DNA from: Adiantum capillus-veneris
Lineage: Eukaryota > Streptophyta > Polypodiopsida > Polypodiales > Pteridaceae
Direction: 5' to 3'
NCBI GenBank assembly: GCA_014529385.2
Contig: CM043950.1
Span: 65,802,935 to 65,866,934 of the forward strand
DNA length: 64,000 nucleotides
The first letter of the stretch is position 1. Every line of letters starts with the position of its first letter. Both the position numbers and the translations under genes were made by a program. Shown piece after piece: positions 22,558-35,436 of the stretch. The notes beneath the pieces are model-generated. The model did no database searches and was not told the DNA's origin. It saw nothing but the letters and a program-made list of their open reading frames with translations.

Positions 22558-23262
22558 TAGGGGGTATACTCACCCACACACACTCACAAACACTCTCATT
22601 GTGTGCTATGCAAAGTGAAAGAGCTCCCTCTCCAAGCAAGTAGAGGTTGAGAGCCTACACCAACACTCTTGGCTATGGAGTGCAAATCCAACCAAGAGCC
22701 ATGCTTCAATGCTTAAGCTTGCCATCTCCTTCTTCTTCATTACTATGCTATTATGTATGCTAGCAACAAGAGTATGATAAGTGAGGAACTAATTCTTTCT
22801 CCTATGAAATGTTTCTTCTTCCTCTTCCCTACCCTCATTCCCTGCTAGCTCTCTCCACCTTCGAAGGTGTTTGAGGTCTTGGGACTGAGGCTTGGGATAG
22901 TTAAAGATTTCTTCAAGTTTATGTTATGTTTGTGATGCATGAAGCTTTCCATCTTCATTGCATCACCTAGGTCATAAGGAACACAAAGATTGTATTGTAA
23001 CAAGTCTCTCTTAATGGGAGAAATCATAATACAAATGCCTATTGGAGGGGGGACCGGCTCCACCTAAATCCAGTCCTCAAATGTTGTCATGTTCTCTAAA
23101 TTCTCTCTCTTGCAAAAGTATTGTTCATGCCAAGTTAACTAATTGCTATGATTATGTTGCTATCTTCAATTATGTTCACCCGTTATGCTCACAAAGTTAG
23201 TTCACAAAAGTACTCTCATTAATTTCCGCTACTCTCAAGTTAAATAGGCCAATTCCATTACA
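22558..23262 (+). repeat. Truncated LTR of the element E family
   Basis: The sequence matches the right half of element E's 5' LTR (about 46360-47082) almost continuously, including the (CACACTCA)n stretch, the GAGAGCCTACACCAACACTC block and the terminal CCATTACA. No primer site follows. The left half of the LTR is missing, so it is a fragment and not a full solo LTR. Confidence 0.85.
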
Positions 23263-23283
23263 GAGGAGACAAAGTTAAGTGCA

Positions 23284-24143
23284 TCAATTATTAGAGATTA
23301 TAGGCGTGGTTACAATTGAGATTATATCCAAGCGAGGTTGTACTACGGATGAATGTTTTTCTAGTATACATGCTACATGTAAATTCTTGCAAACGAAAAG
23401 TATTTCAAAAAGAAAAATTTCCTTGAATGGTTGGTAGCGCAACACGTTGGCTCCTATTTTTGAAGGTGGATTTCGAGTGTGTTTTGCCTTTCTTCTTTTA
23501 TAGTTGTTTGTGTTTTTCCTTTCTTCTTTTGTAGTTATCCCCAGTACAATGAATGAGGACATTGATACATGTAACTTCACATTCTGTGTTCCGTGTTATG
23601 GCATCGACAATGCATGTTGCACCATTTGGCGAACCGATTGTCAAGTCGATATTTTCAGTGATCATGTAGTGCACGCAAATTACGATCAAATCGAGCTCAT
23701 TGAACTTAGGGTCTAGGAGCCACTATTGAAGGAAATTTATGTTACTCGCGTTCGTCTTCATTTCAAGTTTTGTAATGTTAGTTGATTATACAATTTATTC
23801 AAGGCAAGGTTGTTATAATGTTGGACATCTGACATGTGAGTACAACTTATCATAGTAGAGTTGTTGATGTAGTCATGCATATAATGCTTGCACCCAAGGT
23901 ACAATTGATCTTATCTACAACTGGTTTTCTTTCACAAAAAATGATGAAGAACTGAAGCAATTCAGGGTCCGTTGCATGTCTTATACAACATGACATCTTG
24001 TACAAAGTTGCATGTAGCCAGTGGAACGAGCTTGTGATATGGCATATGTTACAAAGCTCCTGTGCATGACTACAACCTAGGGGTAGTTGGGCAAGATCAC
24101 CAAGCAAGAGAACACATTTGTGTTTTTGAATGGATCTGCCCAT
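23284..24143 (-). pseudogene. PIF1-like DNA helicase fragment
   Basis: The minus-strand frame at 24143 reads VLLLGDLAQLP (motif II-like), CNICHITSSFHW and CIRHATDPELLQFF, the pattern of plant PIF1-like helicases. After a break, 23689 reads MITENIDLTIGSPNGA, as in the PIF1 C-terminal core (LTKNIDxxxGLVNGA-like), then CINVLIHCTGD. The N-terminal Walker A part is absent, and stops interrupt the remainder. The source could be a Helitron RepHel or a cellular PIF1-like gene; no Rep motifs or Helitron ends were found. Confidence 0.6.
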
Positions 24144-24684
24144 TTACTGATTGTATAGTATGGCATCAATTATTTAGACACCTAGTATGGTATACATTAT
24201 TTAGAGCTAAAGTAAAGATGCACAAGGTGAATTCACTATTGTGATACACCACATGCATTCAGTATTTGTGTATTCACTACTATAATACATCACATACATT
24301 TGGCAAGCAACCGTATGCAAAAAATTGTGTGTGTAAATCACGTGCAGATGTTGATCAACATTGAGTGTATAGTTTTAAAACCGAGATTAATTTAAACCAA
24401 AGCAAAGGAAGTAATGCAAAAAACTCTAAAACAAGCAAATAGATAAAGCATGAATGAATTGCAACAATAAATGAGGTGCTTTACAGACCTACAATCTTGT
24501 ATTCCTGCTTTTTGATTGTCCAATCTATAGACCGATATGTGAGTCAAGCTACAAAAAAGCAATGCAAATAGTTAAACATATCGACTTGCAATGAAACATC
24601 ACACTAAAAGTGCAAAGTATGTTGTACACGTCATACAGAGGTGCCATACAAAAGTATGGTGGAGAGCTCGCACTGTGATCTCTC
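24144..24684. other. Intergenic stretch, nothing identified
   Basis: Mixed AT-rich sequence without a convincing frame, repeat or transposon end. Confidence 0.5.
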
Positions 24685-25149
24685 CAAAAAATTATAAAAA
24701 ACGAAAGTCGTGCCCTGCCCCGTAGTGTTTATGTGTTGCACCAGGCAAACGCATGCGCATGGAAAATTGGATGCAGATAACGAACCTTGCAATGTTGTCG
24801 AGCTAGAGTCGCGCTTGTGCAATTGGAATGTGCAGTGTTGTGAATATATGTCCTCCTTGCCATACACAAAACATGCAGATGTAAATTTATGCTCTATGTC
24901 CTATGATCAATATTACCTTCTCTCTCTCTCTCTCTCTCAGAGTTGTAAGCTGCTTCAGTCAGCAATGCTGTTTTCTTCCCTCCTTGCTGACTAACTACGT
25001 TATGTATCGATACCAAATTGATGTTTGCATTTGCAACCATCGAAACTTGATCCGATAGCTGCTGCGTACATGGACCTTTGCTCATAGGATCTACCACCGA
25101 ATCGTGGTTATTGGCAGGAAGGGAGATCCAAAGCAGTAACTGCTATGTG

Positions 25150-26208
25150 TTCAAATCCACACCACCAGCATTCCCTACTTCATATGCATATGCTGAATAG
25201 TAACGCTGCAGTATACTGTTGTTGCTAATCTCAACTGCGGATGCATTGGCTGCCGCCTGCATGTGGTTTAGAAAGAGAATCTCTTTACATGCCACAATAT
25301 TGGCCATATTGTCTATAAAATTTCTGCTATCCCACCCAGATGTTGAATGGCCTGCAGTGAACTACTACTGGAGGCTAATAGGTGCTGACATATTGGTATG
25401 CTTATCTCCAGAAATGCCAATACTCCGCAGTCCTTGTTCTTCGGCTTCTCCAGCATCAAAGATCTTTGTGTGGAAAAAAGAATTAGCTTCTGCTTCTACT
25501 CTTTTACTATTCTTTTGATCCTAGTCGGCAACGTAGGCACTTGCACGATTGACTAGTTGACTTCCGCTGCAATGCTGCTGCATCTCCTTGGAGCTACACA
25601 TTAACCAACTCCCACGGACACCATATTCTACGTTGAATTGGTCATGAGAGATGTTTCTGTTTGTCTTCAGATTGTTCTGAAATGCTTGCCTCAACAAAGT
25701 TGGACGAGGAGTGCGACTGAAGTCCACAACTCATCAGAGATAGGCTATCAACAGAGTTGGACGAGGCATGCGATTGAAGTCCACAACTCACCACACCATG
25801 ACTTGCACTAGTGGTAATATTCCCCAATGACTTTCCCTCGACATTGAGCTGTCTACCACTAATCCCCTCACACTCTTTGCTAAAAGCGCAAGCAGTTAGC
25901 ACTGAAGCTGTTGGCTTAATCACTTGAGGATAACCATCATAAGCTTTGGTGTTAATATCGATCTTGCTAAGCTTTTCTGCACTCGTGTCCACTTCGATGT
26001 TTATTCTTTCCATTTCTTCGGCCTCTTCCGTCTGCATCGCCAACACCCTGATAGCATTATGAGAAAAATGGCTCTCACTAAATATTGGACTCTCAAGGAT
26101 GTGGCATCCTTGAGAGGCTTCCAAGTGGCAAGCACATTGACTTTCTGGGCCGGCGCAGTAGGTCACATTTAGGCACTGAAAATTTTTGCAGGCGCCCCCA
26201 TAGGACAA
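25150..26208 (-). CDS. Unidentified gene (left copy), partial
   Basis: A frame from 26208 reads CKNFQCLNVTYCAGPESQC..., TEEAEEMERINIEVD, VIKPTASVLTAC and ECEGISGRQLNV, ending with two near-identical SCGLQSH-SSN units near 25700-25790. A further exon-like frame around 25370-25150 reads FIDNMANIVACKEILFLNH, then AVEISNNSILQRYYSAYAYEVGN. The right copy (27990-29040) retains the same words. The Cys-rich start (C-x4-C...C-x5-C-x-C) might be a small metal-binding module. I do not recognise the protein. Confidence 0.45.
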
Positions 26209-26366
26209 TGCCCGCGAAGCTCAAAACACAAAAATGATTAAGCATTGCCTATTAAATCATCTACAAGATTTGAATAGAGGCGTGCACACTTAGAGGATAA
26301 TGCTCTACCACTAGCATAATAGACTCGGCTGACACATTCCCTTGTTCAAATAGTTATAACATTTAA

Positions 26367-26386
26367 GGGGGGGGGGGGGGGGGGGG
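26367..26386. repeat. Poly-G tract (20 G)
   Basis: An uninterrupted run of 20 guanines on the plus strand, able to form a G-quadruplex in principle. It lies inside the left arm, and the right arm lacks it. Confidence 0.95.
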
Positions 26387-27085
26387 TGGGTGTAAAACCC
26401 CTTTGGAATTGAGCCGGTTGCCGGTGGGCGGGACTCCTTGCCACATCGGCAGAGAGTTTGAAATCAAGGACGAGTCTAGAAAAATTTGTTGAACGGGTGT
26501 GCGAAGGCAATGAGTTTTGGTGGTTCGACTCCAGATTAGGCCAACTGATCATAGACTGAAATCTGACTGTCTTCTGTTTCGGTAGCACTAGAACAGACCT
26601 CTGCCATTGGTTGATCGCACGAAATATCTGATCTTTGAGAATGCTCATCACGTCGGCAAGAATCCGAAGTACCCTCGAGCTTGATGATCTACGAAATATA
26701 ACAAGGGTTTGAAAGGTCTTTGGTACTCCTTTCTAGTTCTGCTCAGCTTACTACTGCACAGGCAAACTGCATGGAAAAGAATTGGTGTGAAACTTGACAA
26801 TTAGGCATGGGGACCTGCTGCATATCATTTCCATGAACATTGAAGGATGGCCAAGGACACGGGATTCTTGAATCTGCATGAGATTATATACTTGGAGCGG
26901 CATAATGTTGTTCATAACTAGTTGCACCTACAGATAAGAGCTAAGTATGGTAGTTGAAGCAGGACATACTGTTCAACTAGCCACTGAGTCTTGTTGCACA
27001 CAAAGCTACTATGATCGCTACATGGGGAAGGTGCAAGTAGGCTTCATTGCAAAAGAAGACCGATTCGAAGCTCCGAGCTACTTCT

Positions 27086-27969
<884 letters not shown>

Positions 27970-27989
27970 ATTGGAATCGAAATTCTTTT

Positions 27990-29040
27990 GCAGTGAAGCC
28001 TCAATACCTAATTATAAGCCTACATGCACCTTCCCCGTGTAGCGTCATAGCAGCTTTGTGTGCAACAAGACCTAGTGGCCAGCTAAACAGTATGTCCAAC
28101 TTCAACTACGGCCTTACTCAGCTCGTTTCTGCAAGTGCAACTAGTTATGGCTAGCATTATGCAGCAGATGTATAGATCCATATTGTGCCCTTGGCCATCC
28201 TTCAATGTTCATGGAAATGATGATATGCAGCAGGTCCTCATGCCTAATTCTCAAGACTCACACCAAGTAATTAAGCCAGCTGCTTCAATGCTAGCTGCTT
28301 GCACTTTTAGCACAGAGTGTGAGGGGATTAGTGGGAGACAGCTCAATGTCGACAAAAAGGCATTGGGGAATATTGCCACTAGTGCAAGTCATGCTCTGAT
28401 GAGCCGTTGGCTTTAATCGCACTCCTCGTCCAGCTTTGTTGATAACCTATTTGAAAATTTGATGATAGAAACATCTCTCATGACCAATTCAATGCAAAAT
28501 ATGGTGTCCGCAGGAACGAGTTGGTCATTGTGTGGCTCCAAGGAGATGTAGCACTAGCATTGCAGTGGAAGTCAATCATGCAGGTGCCTACATCGCTGTT
28601 GACCAAGATCAAAATAATAGTCAAAGAGAAAAGGCGTAAGCTAATTTTTTTTTCCACACAAAGAAATTTGATGTTGAAGAAGACGAAGAACACGGAGTGC
28701 AGAGTAATGGCATATTTTCTAGAGACAGGCATAATTATATGTCAGCACATATTAGTCTCTAGCAGCAGTTCAATACTGCTGGCCATTCAACAACTGGGTG
28801 GGATAACAAAAATTACAGACAATATAGCCAATATTGCGGCATGTAAAGAGCTTCTCTTGCTAAACCGCATGTAGGCAGTAGCCAATGCAGGCACAATTGA
28901 GATTAGCAACAACAAAATACTGCAACTTTGCTCTTCAGCAGCAGCTGCATATGAAGTAGGTAATGCTAATGATGTGGATTTGAACTCACAACAATTACTA
29001 CTTTGGAGCTTAATAACCACGATTCAATGACGGATCCTAT
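27990..29040 (+). pseudogene. Unidentified gene (right copy), decayed
   Basis: 28135-28416 reads ...FNVHGNDDMQQVL, QVIKPAASMLAAC, ECEGISGRQLNVDKKALGN, matching the left copy closely. Downstream, the counterpart of the left exon-like block (IANIAACKELLLLNRM, IEISNNKILQ) is frame-disrupted. Because the left copy is better preserved, this one is scored as the degraded duplicate. Confidence 0.5.
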
Positions 29041-29114
29041 GAGCAAAGGTCCATGTATGTAGCAGCTGTTGGATCAAGTTTAGATGTCTGCAAATGACAG
29101 ACATCAGTGTGATA

Positions 29115-30585
29115 TTGTTAGCCAACACAAACCCTCATTTTTCCTTGGAGGAAAGCTACTCCAGGGTAGGTAGTGAAAATCTATTCACATATTCTCAAAG
29201 GTCTTCTGTGCAACATGCCATCGAGGTAGAAACTCCATATAGTAGCTATAGTATGCCGAACAAGCCAAGTGCAACTATCGCCAACAGTGACTTAACATTC
29301 CATAGCGCATGGCATGCTGTTAATATATTGCTGAGTGAGGAACCAACTTCAATGTCAAGAGGAAAAAATTTATCTACTGTTGAATGCATTTTGCAATCTC
29401 AAGATTTAAAAATTATTTTGTTTATTTATAGACTCAATAGAGTGCAAAGCGCCCTCTTGTGCAAATACATTCCTCATGATGTTGCATCTTATCTTGGTTT
29501 TTTTGTAGATGAGTCAGCTTTCTTTTCATCTCTTACTGGCTTAGCATATAAGATCCATTACATTGGCAAAAAATCGAGGAGGGTTGTCTGGATAGAGGGG
29601 TTGGCTAGGGTGCTGCGGCAGATTGGAGGGCCGCCAAAGCTTGAGAAGGAGAGTTGGTTGAATGGGGGGGTGGCAGCGACATCGATTGGACTGAACATAT
29701 GGAATTTGGTTGTATGCAAAAAAGGGCTATATTTCTTGCAGTCTTCATGCCCCTACCTCAATTGCATCATTAACATAACTACTAGTACCTCTGTCGTAAG
29801 CATTGGCTTCTACATCTTTTGGAGGGATTGCACCTTGACATCCTTCAAGTTGCATCTTTTGACTAGAGATATTAGTTTCTAATGGATGGTTGTCGCGCCC
29901 CCTGCACGTAGAAAGTGGTTATTGGAGGTCCAAAATCGATGGATATTTAGAGTTTTTTTGTGCTCATTACTGCTCAAAGCACGGGACTTTCGGATGTTCA
30001 GAAGCGGACGCTCAATGCAGAAAACAAATCTATTGCTCTTGAAAGTGAGATAGTTGTTAAAGGCATCAATAGATCTTTTAAAATTGTTGGTGCAAGCTTG
30101 AGTATACTGTCTCTATGGCCACAAAAACACTCTCATTATACCCTCACCTTCGAGCAGTGTTGAAGAGAATTGCTACTTGATTGAGACCTTGATTAAAACC
30201 CTTTTGAAATAACATACGTCAAATGGACCGAAAAATTTGGTGTTGTGTTGCCTTGAACCGCATGATGATGTGTTGAGAAGTATAACGTGGGGCATTTACA
30301 AGTTCTAGTTGGTCATAGCTTGCCACAATTCCTAGTAGACAGCTGAATGCAAGGTAGTATGGGCTTCATAATTGCTAAATATGACAACGCCCCACCACAT
30401 TTTGACCTCTTTTGAAGATGACTGATGTCGAGAGGAATGCCACCCCATACTAATGCCCATGAGCGTCAGGTACTAGTAGTTTGCCAGATGCACGTTTGGA
30501 TTATTGATGAGCGGACTGAATATAGTGCCTTCCGCTATGGGGATGCCGACCTCAAGATGTCCATTATCATGCGCAGTTAGGAAGC
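29115..30585 (+). other. 1.5 kb segment present only in the right arm, with a 262-codon ORF (29094-29882)
   Basis: It interrupts the arm alignment between GTCTGCAAATG and CGATACATAACGC. The ORF is open for 262 codons, with words such as GFFVDESAFFSSLTGLAYKIHYIG and several hydrophobic stretches near the C-terminus, but no recognised domain. It may be an insertion in the right arm, or ancestral sequence deleted from the left arm. No transposon termini or target duplication was identified. Confidence 0.4.
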
Positions 30586-30656
30586 ACGATACATAACGCA
30601 TGTTAGTCAACAAGGAGGCAAGAAGACATAATTGTTGATCGAAGTAGCTTACAACA

Positions 30657-30798
<142 letters not shown>

Positions 30799-31032
30799 AA
30801 TACTGATCAGAGGACAGGGAACATAAAGTTACATCTGCGTGTTTTGTGTATGACAGGAAGGACATATATTCACAACACTACACGTTCTAATTGCAGAAGC
30901 GTGATTCCATCTCGACAACACTGCAAGGTCCGTTATATGTATCCAATTTTCCATGCGCATGCGTTTGCTTGGTGCAACACATAAACGCTATGGGGCAAGG
31001 TACGACTTTCATTTCTTATAATTTTTTGGACC

Positions 31033-32089
31033 ACCATTAGGAAAAATATGAACCCCAAAAGGGCCTTGTAAGGATCCCTAATTTTAAGGGATTAAGGCTG
31101 AAAATGTGTGTGGTTTAGGGGACAAGGCCATTGAATGAGGGTATTCTCATAGGATTTTTTAAAGGCTGTCATAGGATTTTTGTAGGTTGAAATAGAGGCT
31201 AGGGAGGGAGGATAGGTACATTCTCTATCTACCCAAAAAAGTGGTGGTCCTTATGACAATAACTACCCTCTGCCCCTTTCTTTTGTCACATCATCAGGGG
31301 CGTTCATACCCTCAGCCAAAAAAAAAAAACACTTTTTTCAAAAAAAAAAAAAAAACCTCACTTTTACTCAAAAGTTCTCCCCAATCTATATGTACATCCA
31401 AAAATCAATTTTCTCTCTCAAAATCTCACAGCTAGACCTGCAAAATATGAAACTTCCCACCTTTTTTTATTTCCCTCCAAATCACTCCCCTCTCTCTCAC
31501 TCCTCTCTCTCCTACTTTTCAGCACACACTCTTCCTACTTCCCTCTCTCACTCCTCTCCCTCTCTCTTCTCTCTCCTACTTTTCAGCACACACTATTCCT
31601 CTTTCCCTCTCTTTGTTGCAGGTCCACTCCATAGCTTTGTTGCAACTCTCCCCCCCATGGCTCTCCATTCCATAGCCCTCCTCTCCACTTTGTAGCTCTC
31701 CTGCAGCTCTCCACTCCATAGCTCTCCTCTCCAATCCGTGGCTCTGTTGAAGCTCTCCATCCCATAGCTCTTCACTCCATAGCTCACCTCTCCAATCCAT
31801 GCCTTTAATACAACTCTCCAATCTTGCTTGAGGCCAGCTTTATTCCCCTTGCCATGGAGCTAGGTGACATTACAAACCTCCCATCCACAGCAAGATCGTC
31901 AAGTTCGAAAATGGTTTTTCTACATGTTTGGTTTCCACCCTCAAAGCATCATTACTTGCAAACTACACAACAATGCCGTGCTGTAGGTCACACCAATGTG
32001 GATCTTTGGGTGCATGGTTGCTCTACCCTAATGATCAACCCATCAATGTGTAACCAACATTCAATAGCCTTGATTCATTTTTACAATAT
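31033..32089. other. Low-complexity stretch with a CT-rich minisatellite (31500-31825)
   Basis: A-runs at 31320 and 31345 are followed by CTCTC-rich DNA. From about 31620 there is a degenerate ~20-25 bp tandem unit around CTCCACTCCATAGCTCTC. All ORFs here, on either strand, are repeat-derived. Confidence 0.75.
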
Positions 32090-33886
32090 GTAGGTAGAGG
32101 GGAGCAAGGTCTTCTTGGATACTGCAAGCGGTTGTCGACTATTGGAGCTGATAGCACACAATGGCCTTTGCATCAGTGTCAACTTCTTTCCCATACCACT
32201 AGTGGATTGAACGAAAGGATCTTTTATGCGGAGGAGGAAGTGAAACATGTGGAAGAGAAGGATGCTAAGATTGCAAAGCTTGAAGATAAGATCCTGCATC
32301 TTAAAAAGACGCACTTAGGTGCAAGGGAACGTAAGAGGAGCTTCAATGCCATAGAGACTTTAGCCCCCAAAGGCGGTGCTAAAAAAAGAAGGGTTACAAC
32401 TACAAGGTACATTTTGCTACACTCCAATCTGTGTTTCTGTGGTAATGCTTTTGTCCATTCTTGCAGGAATTTTGTAATAATGTTTTTGTTCATTCTTGTA
32501 GGAATTTTATCCAAGAGCTGTGTGTGGTGGCAACAACCAGGAGGATCACATCCATTTGTTTTTGTGCCTCAATAAATTGAATGTCATATCCCTTTTATGA
32601 GCACCAAATGCTAAACATTTAAAAAATGTTGTCACAAAGGAGGTGATGCAAAAGTTTTCAAATCTTGTGAGCGATGTTGATGTACAGAAGGCTTGTGATG
32701 AAGTTGGAATTAGTACTAAGGTATACATTGCCTTATTTGGTCTCCTTAAGGATGCTTTAAGGGAAAGAGGAATTACTGAGAATGTTTTTCCTATGCCACT
32801 TAAGGTCAATCTTGCTAAGAAGGCCTCAAATGAAGTACTTTCAAATAGGAGGCTATTTGCACATAGAGGAGATAATGCATTCATCTATCTTTACCAAGCG
32901 GTCCAAAGGAGTTAAGAAACGTACCAATGCAAGCGTGTAGGTGCAGACAAGGTGGACAAAGAATTTCCTTACTCAATGCCAAATAATATTTTTGTTGATT
33001 TGAGAAAGCTTCAAATGGCAATGATACATTTTGATGATGTACCACCCAATGGTGAGGCTACAGTAATGCAATCTTTTTTTTTTAAATTATGGTTTTCCTT
33101 ATGTTATTTTGGACATTTTGCAGTGCTAGGCTCAAAGTTGGTGTTTGTGCTCAAGGTAGACGAGTGTTAAATTATGAAGAAACAAAGATTAGAAATGATA
33201 AGTATTACTCTCATGAATGAGGCATTATTTCATGCAAAACGTATAGCTATGAACGAGGATTGGGCACCATCTTTCAGTGTGCAATCGAAGAAAGAAATTT
33301 GGTAACTTGGTGCTATTGAGGCTCCCAAGGAGACCCAAGGAGTGATTGCTTAGATTTTTGAACGCATTCCGTGGATAAGGATAGCAATGCAAGTGTTGTG
33401 CTTAGCCAACAACATGTTTGGGCGGTATTCAACAAGATGATGAAGATACTACGACCTGCAAGCACAACCAATGAGTAATGAAAAGAATTCCAAAATTTGG
33501 TGGTGGAGTTTACAAAGGAAGTTGTCATTGCATGGGGTGAATCAAACATTACACACTATATGGTGAGTGCTTGCTATTCCGACTTGGTCTGTACTATGCT
33601 TTAGTTTTGATCATCGATGTGTTTGGCCTTTTGGGCAGCACATCCCCATGGTGCATACTTTATAAACATGTATGGTTCATTGATCTTTGGAAGGTATGGA
33701 GAAGTCACACTATCGTGCTAGGGGTGCCTGCTTCAAGATTTTTAGTGCGCTCATGCTATCTTCAGGAAATGTTCAACTGGTTTTATCGCACCACATTGAA
33801 CGCAAAATGTCGACTGAACGTGCAAGGTCATCGTGCTTGTCAAAAGAAGTCCGCCAACTAGCCCATGTTTGTTTCTTAGAATGCTA
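32090..33886 (+). pseudogene. Unidentified multi-exon gene, decayed
   Basis: Coding-like blocks with GT-AG borders include 32110-32406 (coiled-coil AEEEVKHVEEKDAKIAKLEDK, then basic GGAKKRRVTTTR at a donor AAG|GTACAT) and 32612-32914 (VVTKEVMQKFSNLVSDVDV, KKASNEVLSNRRLFA). They continue with 32940-33060 (VDKEFPYSMPNNIFVDLRKL), then after TTTTGCAG (33123) ARLKVGVCAQGRRVLNYEE, and frame-shifted remnants to 33886. Stops inside exons suggest decay. The family is not recognised. LTR element G abuts its 3' side. Confidence 0.4.
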
Positions 33887-33950
33887 GAGATCCTCACACA
33901 GGGTGCAGTGTGGCGAGCATCAAGGACTGGATTGGAAAATGTGGGACGGG

Positions 33951-34862
33951 TGTCTAACCTGACTCCTATCTTATTGCAGATTTAGTGAGAACCACGATTA
34001 AATTGTCAATCCATGGGACGAAGCTGACTCGACTAGTGCATAGAGGCTACAAGAGGTTGTCAATCTCTAGAAAAACAACTAACAACTCGCATCTAACTCA
34101 AGCTACACTCAAGTGACTGAAATTACCAAAAGCCAATCGCTCATTGGCAAACAAATCACATCCGTTACAGCATCAAATGACATCCAAACGTAATGAAACT
34201 TCTAGGATATGTTTATAAGACCTAAGCACACATGCTTATGGTCTCAAATACCACTATAGGTCAAGTGCAAAAATCACGATTATTAACAGCAGTGGATTTT
34301 TGACCTAGTCGTTTTCGACCCAGAATGCACCTAAATGCTTAGCAATGATGCCCCAATACCCCGCCTATACCTAGTTTTTGATTTTGAAGTGTAAATTCCT
34401 ACTTATGATGAAATTAGGCCGCAGGTCGACGACACCAAAAGCTACAAAATGTTGTGAAATGCTTACGTCAATGCGTAGAGCTCTTACCTGCGGTTGCAAT
34501 GCAACAAGCACGACTACAATGTGACAAGCAGGGAGGGAGTAGGAAGCACGAGAAGGAGAGAAATGAGCGTCGTTAGCTCACTCTGTGTGTTTCATTATCC
34601 AAAACTTACAAATAACTTACAAAAATTGGTTTTTATACCTTAGCCAAGGTTTTTGGTGGTCAAAACTACTGATAATCTGGGAGCTCTAACTAAAGATGGG
34701 TAATGACATGTTGATACAATCTAGAAGGTTGTAGCCCCGGCTCATCAATTACAAGGTTTATCCGGAAAATAGGAGTTACGATATTCTCGAATTATCAAAA
34801 TAATAAGTGTTTTTACAATGAGAGCTCAGAAAAATGGTATCCAAGTTAGCTTGCTCCTAACA
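33951..34862 (-). repeat. Element G 3' LTR (minus orientation)
   Basis: On the minus strand it starts TGTTAGGAG at 34862 and ends GGTTAGACA at 33951. A polypurine tract (GGTGAGGAGGGGGAA, 34863-34877 complement) lies immediately upstream and a TATA box (TATAAAAACC) near 34637-34628. No second LTR copy is in the window, so the element is truncated or the partner lies elsewhere. Confidence 0.6.
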
Positions 34863-34899
34863 TTCCCCCTCCTCACCTGTGTCATCCCTTGACACAACT

Positions 34900-35436
34900 T
34901 TATGGGCTGAAATATTCTTTGGGCTGACGGTTGGCAAGGCAGTCTTTAAGTGCATGCAGAGCCTTTTCGTATATGATCTTTCTCTCTTTATCTGGCACCT
35001 GCAAAAACTGCATAGTGACTCTATTTTTAAGCTCAACTGCGGAGTAGCCTACAAATCTCGAAGTCAGGTTGCTGATCACTGGCCCAAATATCTTCATTCG
35101 CCAAGTGAAGAACCTTGTGTAGAATGCTTCCTCAAACGCCAAAATATTATGTGAAGGTAAGAACATGCATCGGGCGTAGAAGCCACAGAGGACTTCTTCG
35201 AAAGGTTGACCACTGAGATGGTAGCATAAACCTTTATTGCCCTTGAGGAATGACATCCACGGGGAGCCTGCTTGCTCTGGCTCATGAAAGACTTCAATGT
35301 AGGTGAGCAGCATTCGACACATTTTATAAAGCATCGTACATGATAGATCAGGTAGACTTTTGAAGAAGGACATGGCGCCCGTTAGGGTTTTCACCATGTA
35401 GTCTTCTGTCGGCGGTCCCTTTTCTGGGGCTAGCAA
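34900..35436 (-). CDS. Element G 3'-terminal ORF, 178 aa, unknown
   Basis: An uninterrupted frame reads MLAPEKGPPTEDYMVK, FFKSLPDLSCTMLYKMCRM, YHLSGQPFEEVLCGFYARC and LALEEAFYTRFF-like text, ending close to the polypurine tract. It is rich in aromatic residues and Cys, with no recognised domain and no clear membrane helix. It occupies the env/additional-ORF position of an LTR element, or could be host sequence captured beside the LTR. Confidence 0.45.
   Translation of the reverse strand: MLAPEKGPPTEDYMVKTLTGAMSFFKSLPDLSCTMLYKMCRMLLTYIEVFHEPEQAGSPWMSFLKGNKGLCYHLSGQPFEEVLCGFYARCMFLPSHNILAFEEAFYTRFFTWRMKIFGPVISNLTSRFVGYSAVELKNRVTMQFLQVPDKERKIIYEKALHALKDCLANRQPKEYFSP

Larger units (their letters stand above)
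24685..27085 (-). repeat. Left arm of a large inverted duplication
   Basis: Read on the minus strand it matches 27970-31032 on the plus strand in collinear blocks. These are GCACCTTCCCC...GTAGCG, CATCCTTCAATGTTCATGGA, the coding block with ECEGISGRQLNV, the ATTGAGATTAGCAACAACA block, ATCCTATGAGCAAAGGTCCATG and the end block with GGTGCAACACATAAACGCTA. Divergence is moderate, with indels. The left arm lacks about 1.5 kb present in the right arm and has a (CT)10 tract where the right arm has a long CA/GA tract. Confidence 0.85.

Noticed and set aside
31576-31821. Trp/Glu/Ser-rich repeat protein on the minus strand
   Set aside because: It arises in overlapping frames from the CTCCACTCCATAGCTCTC minisatellite; three frames are open at once, which signals repeat DNA.
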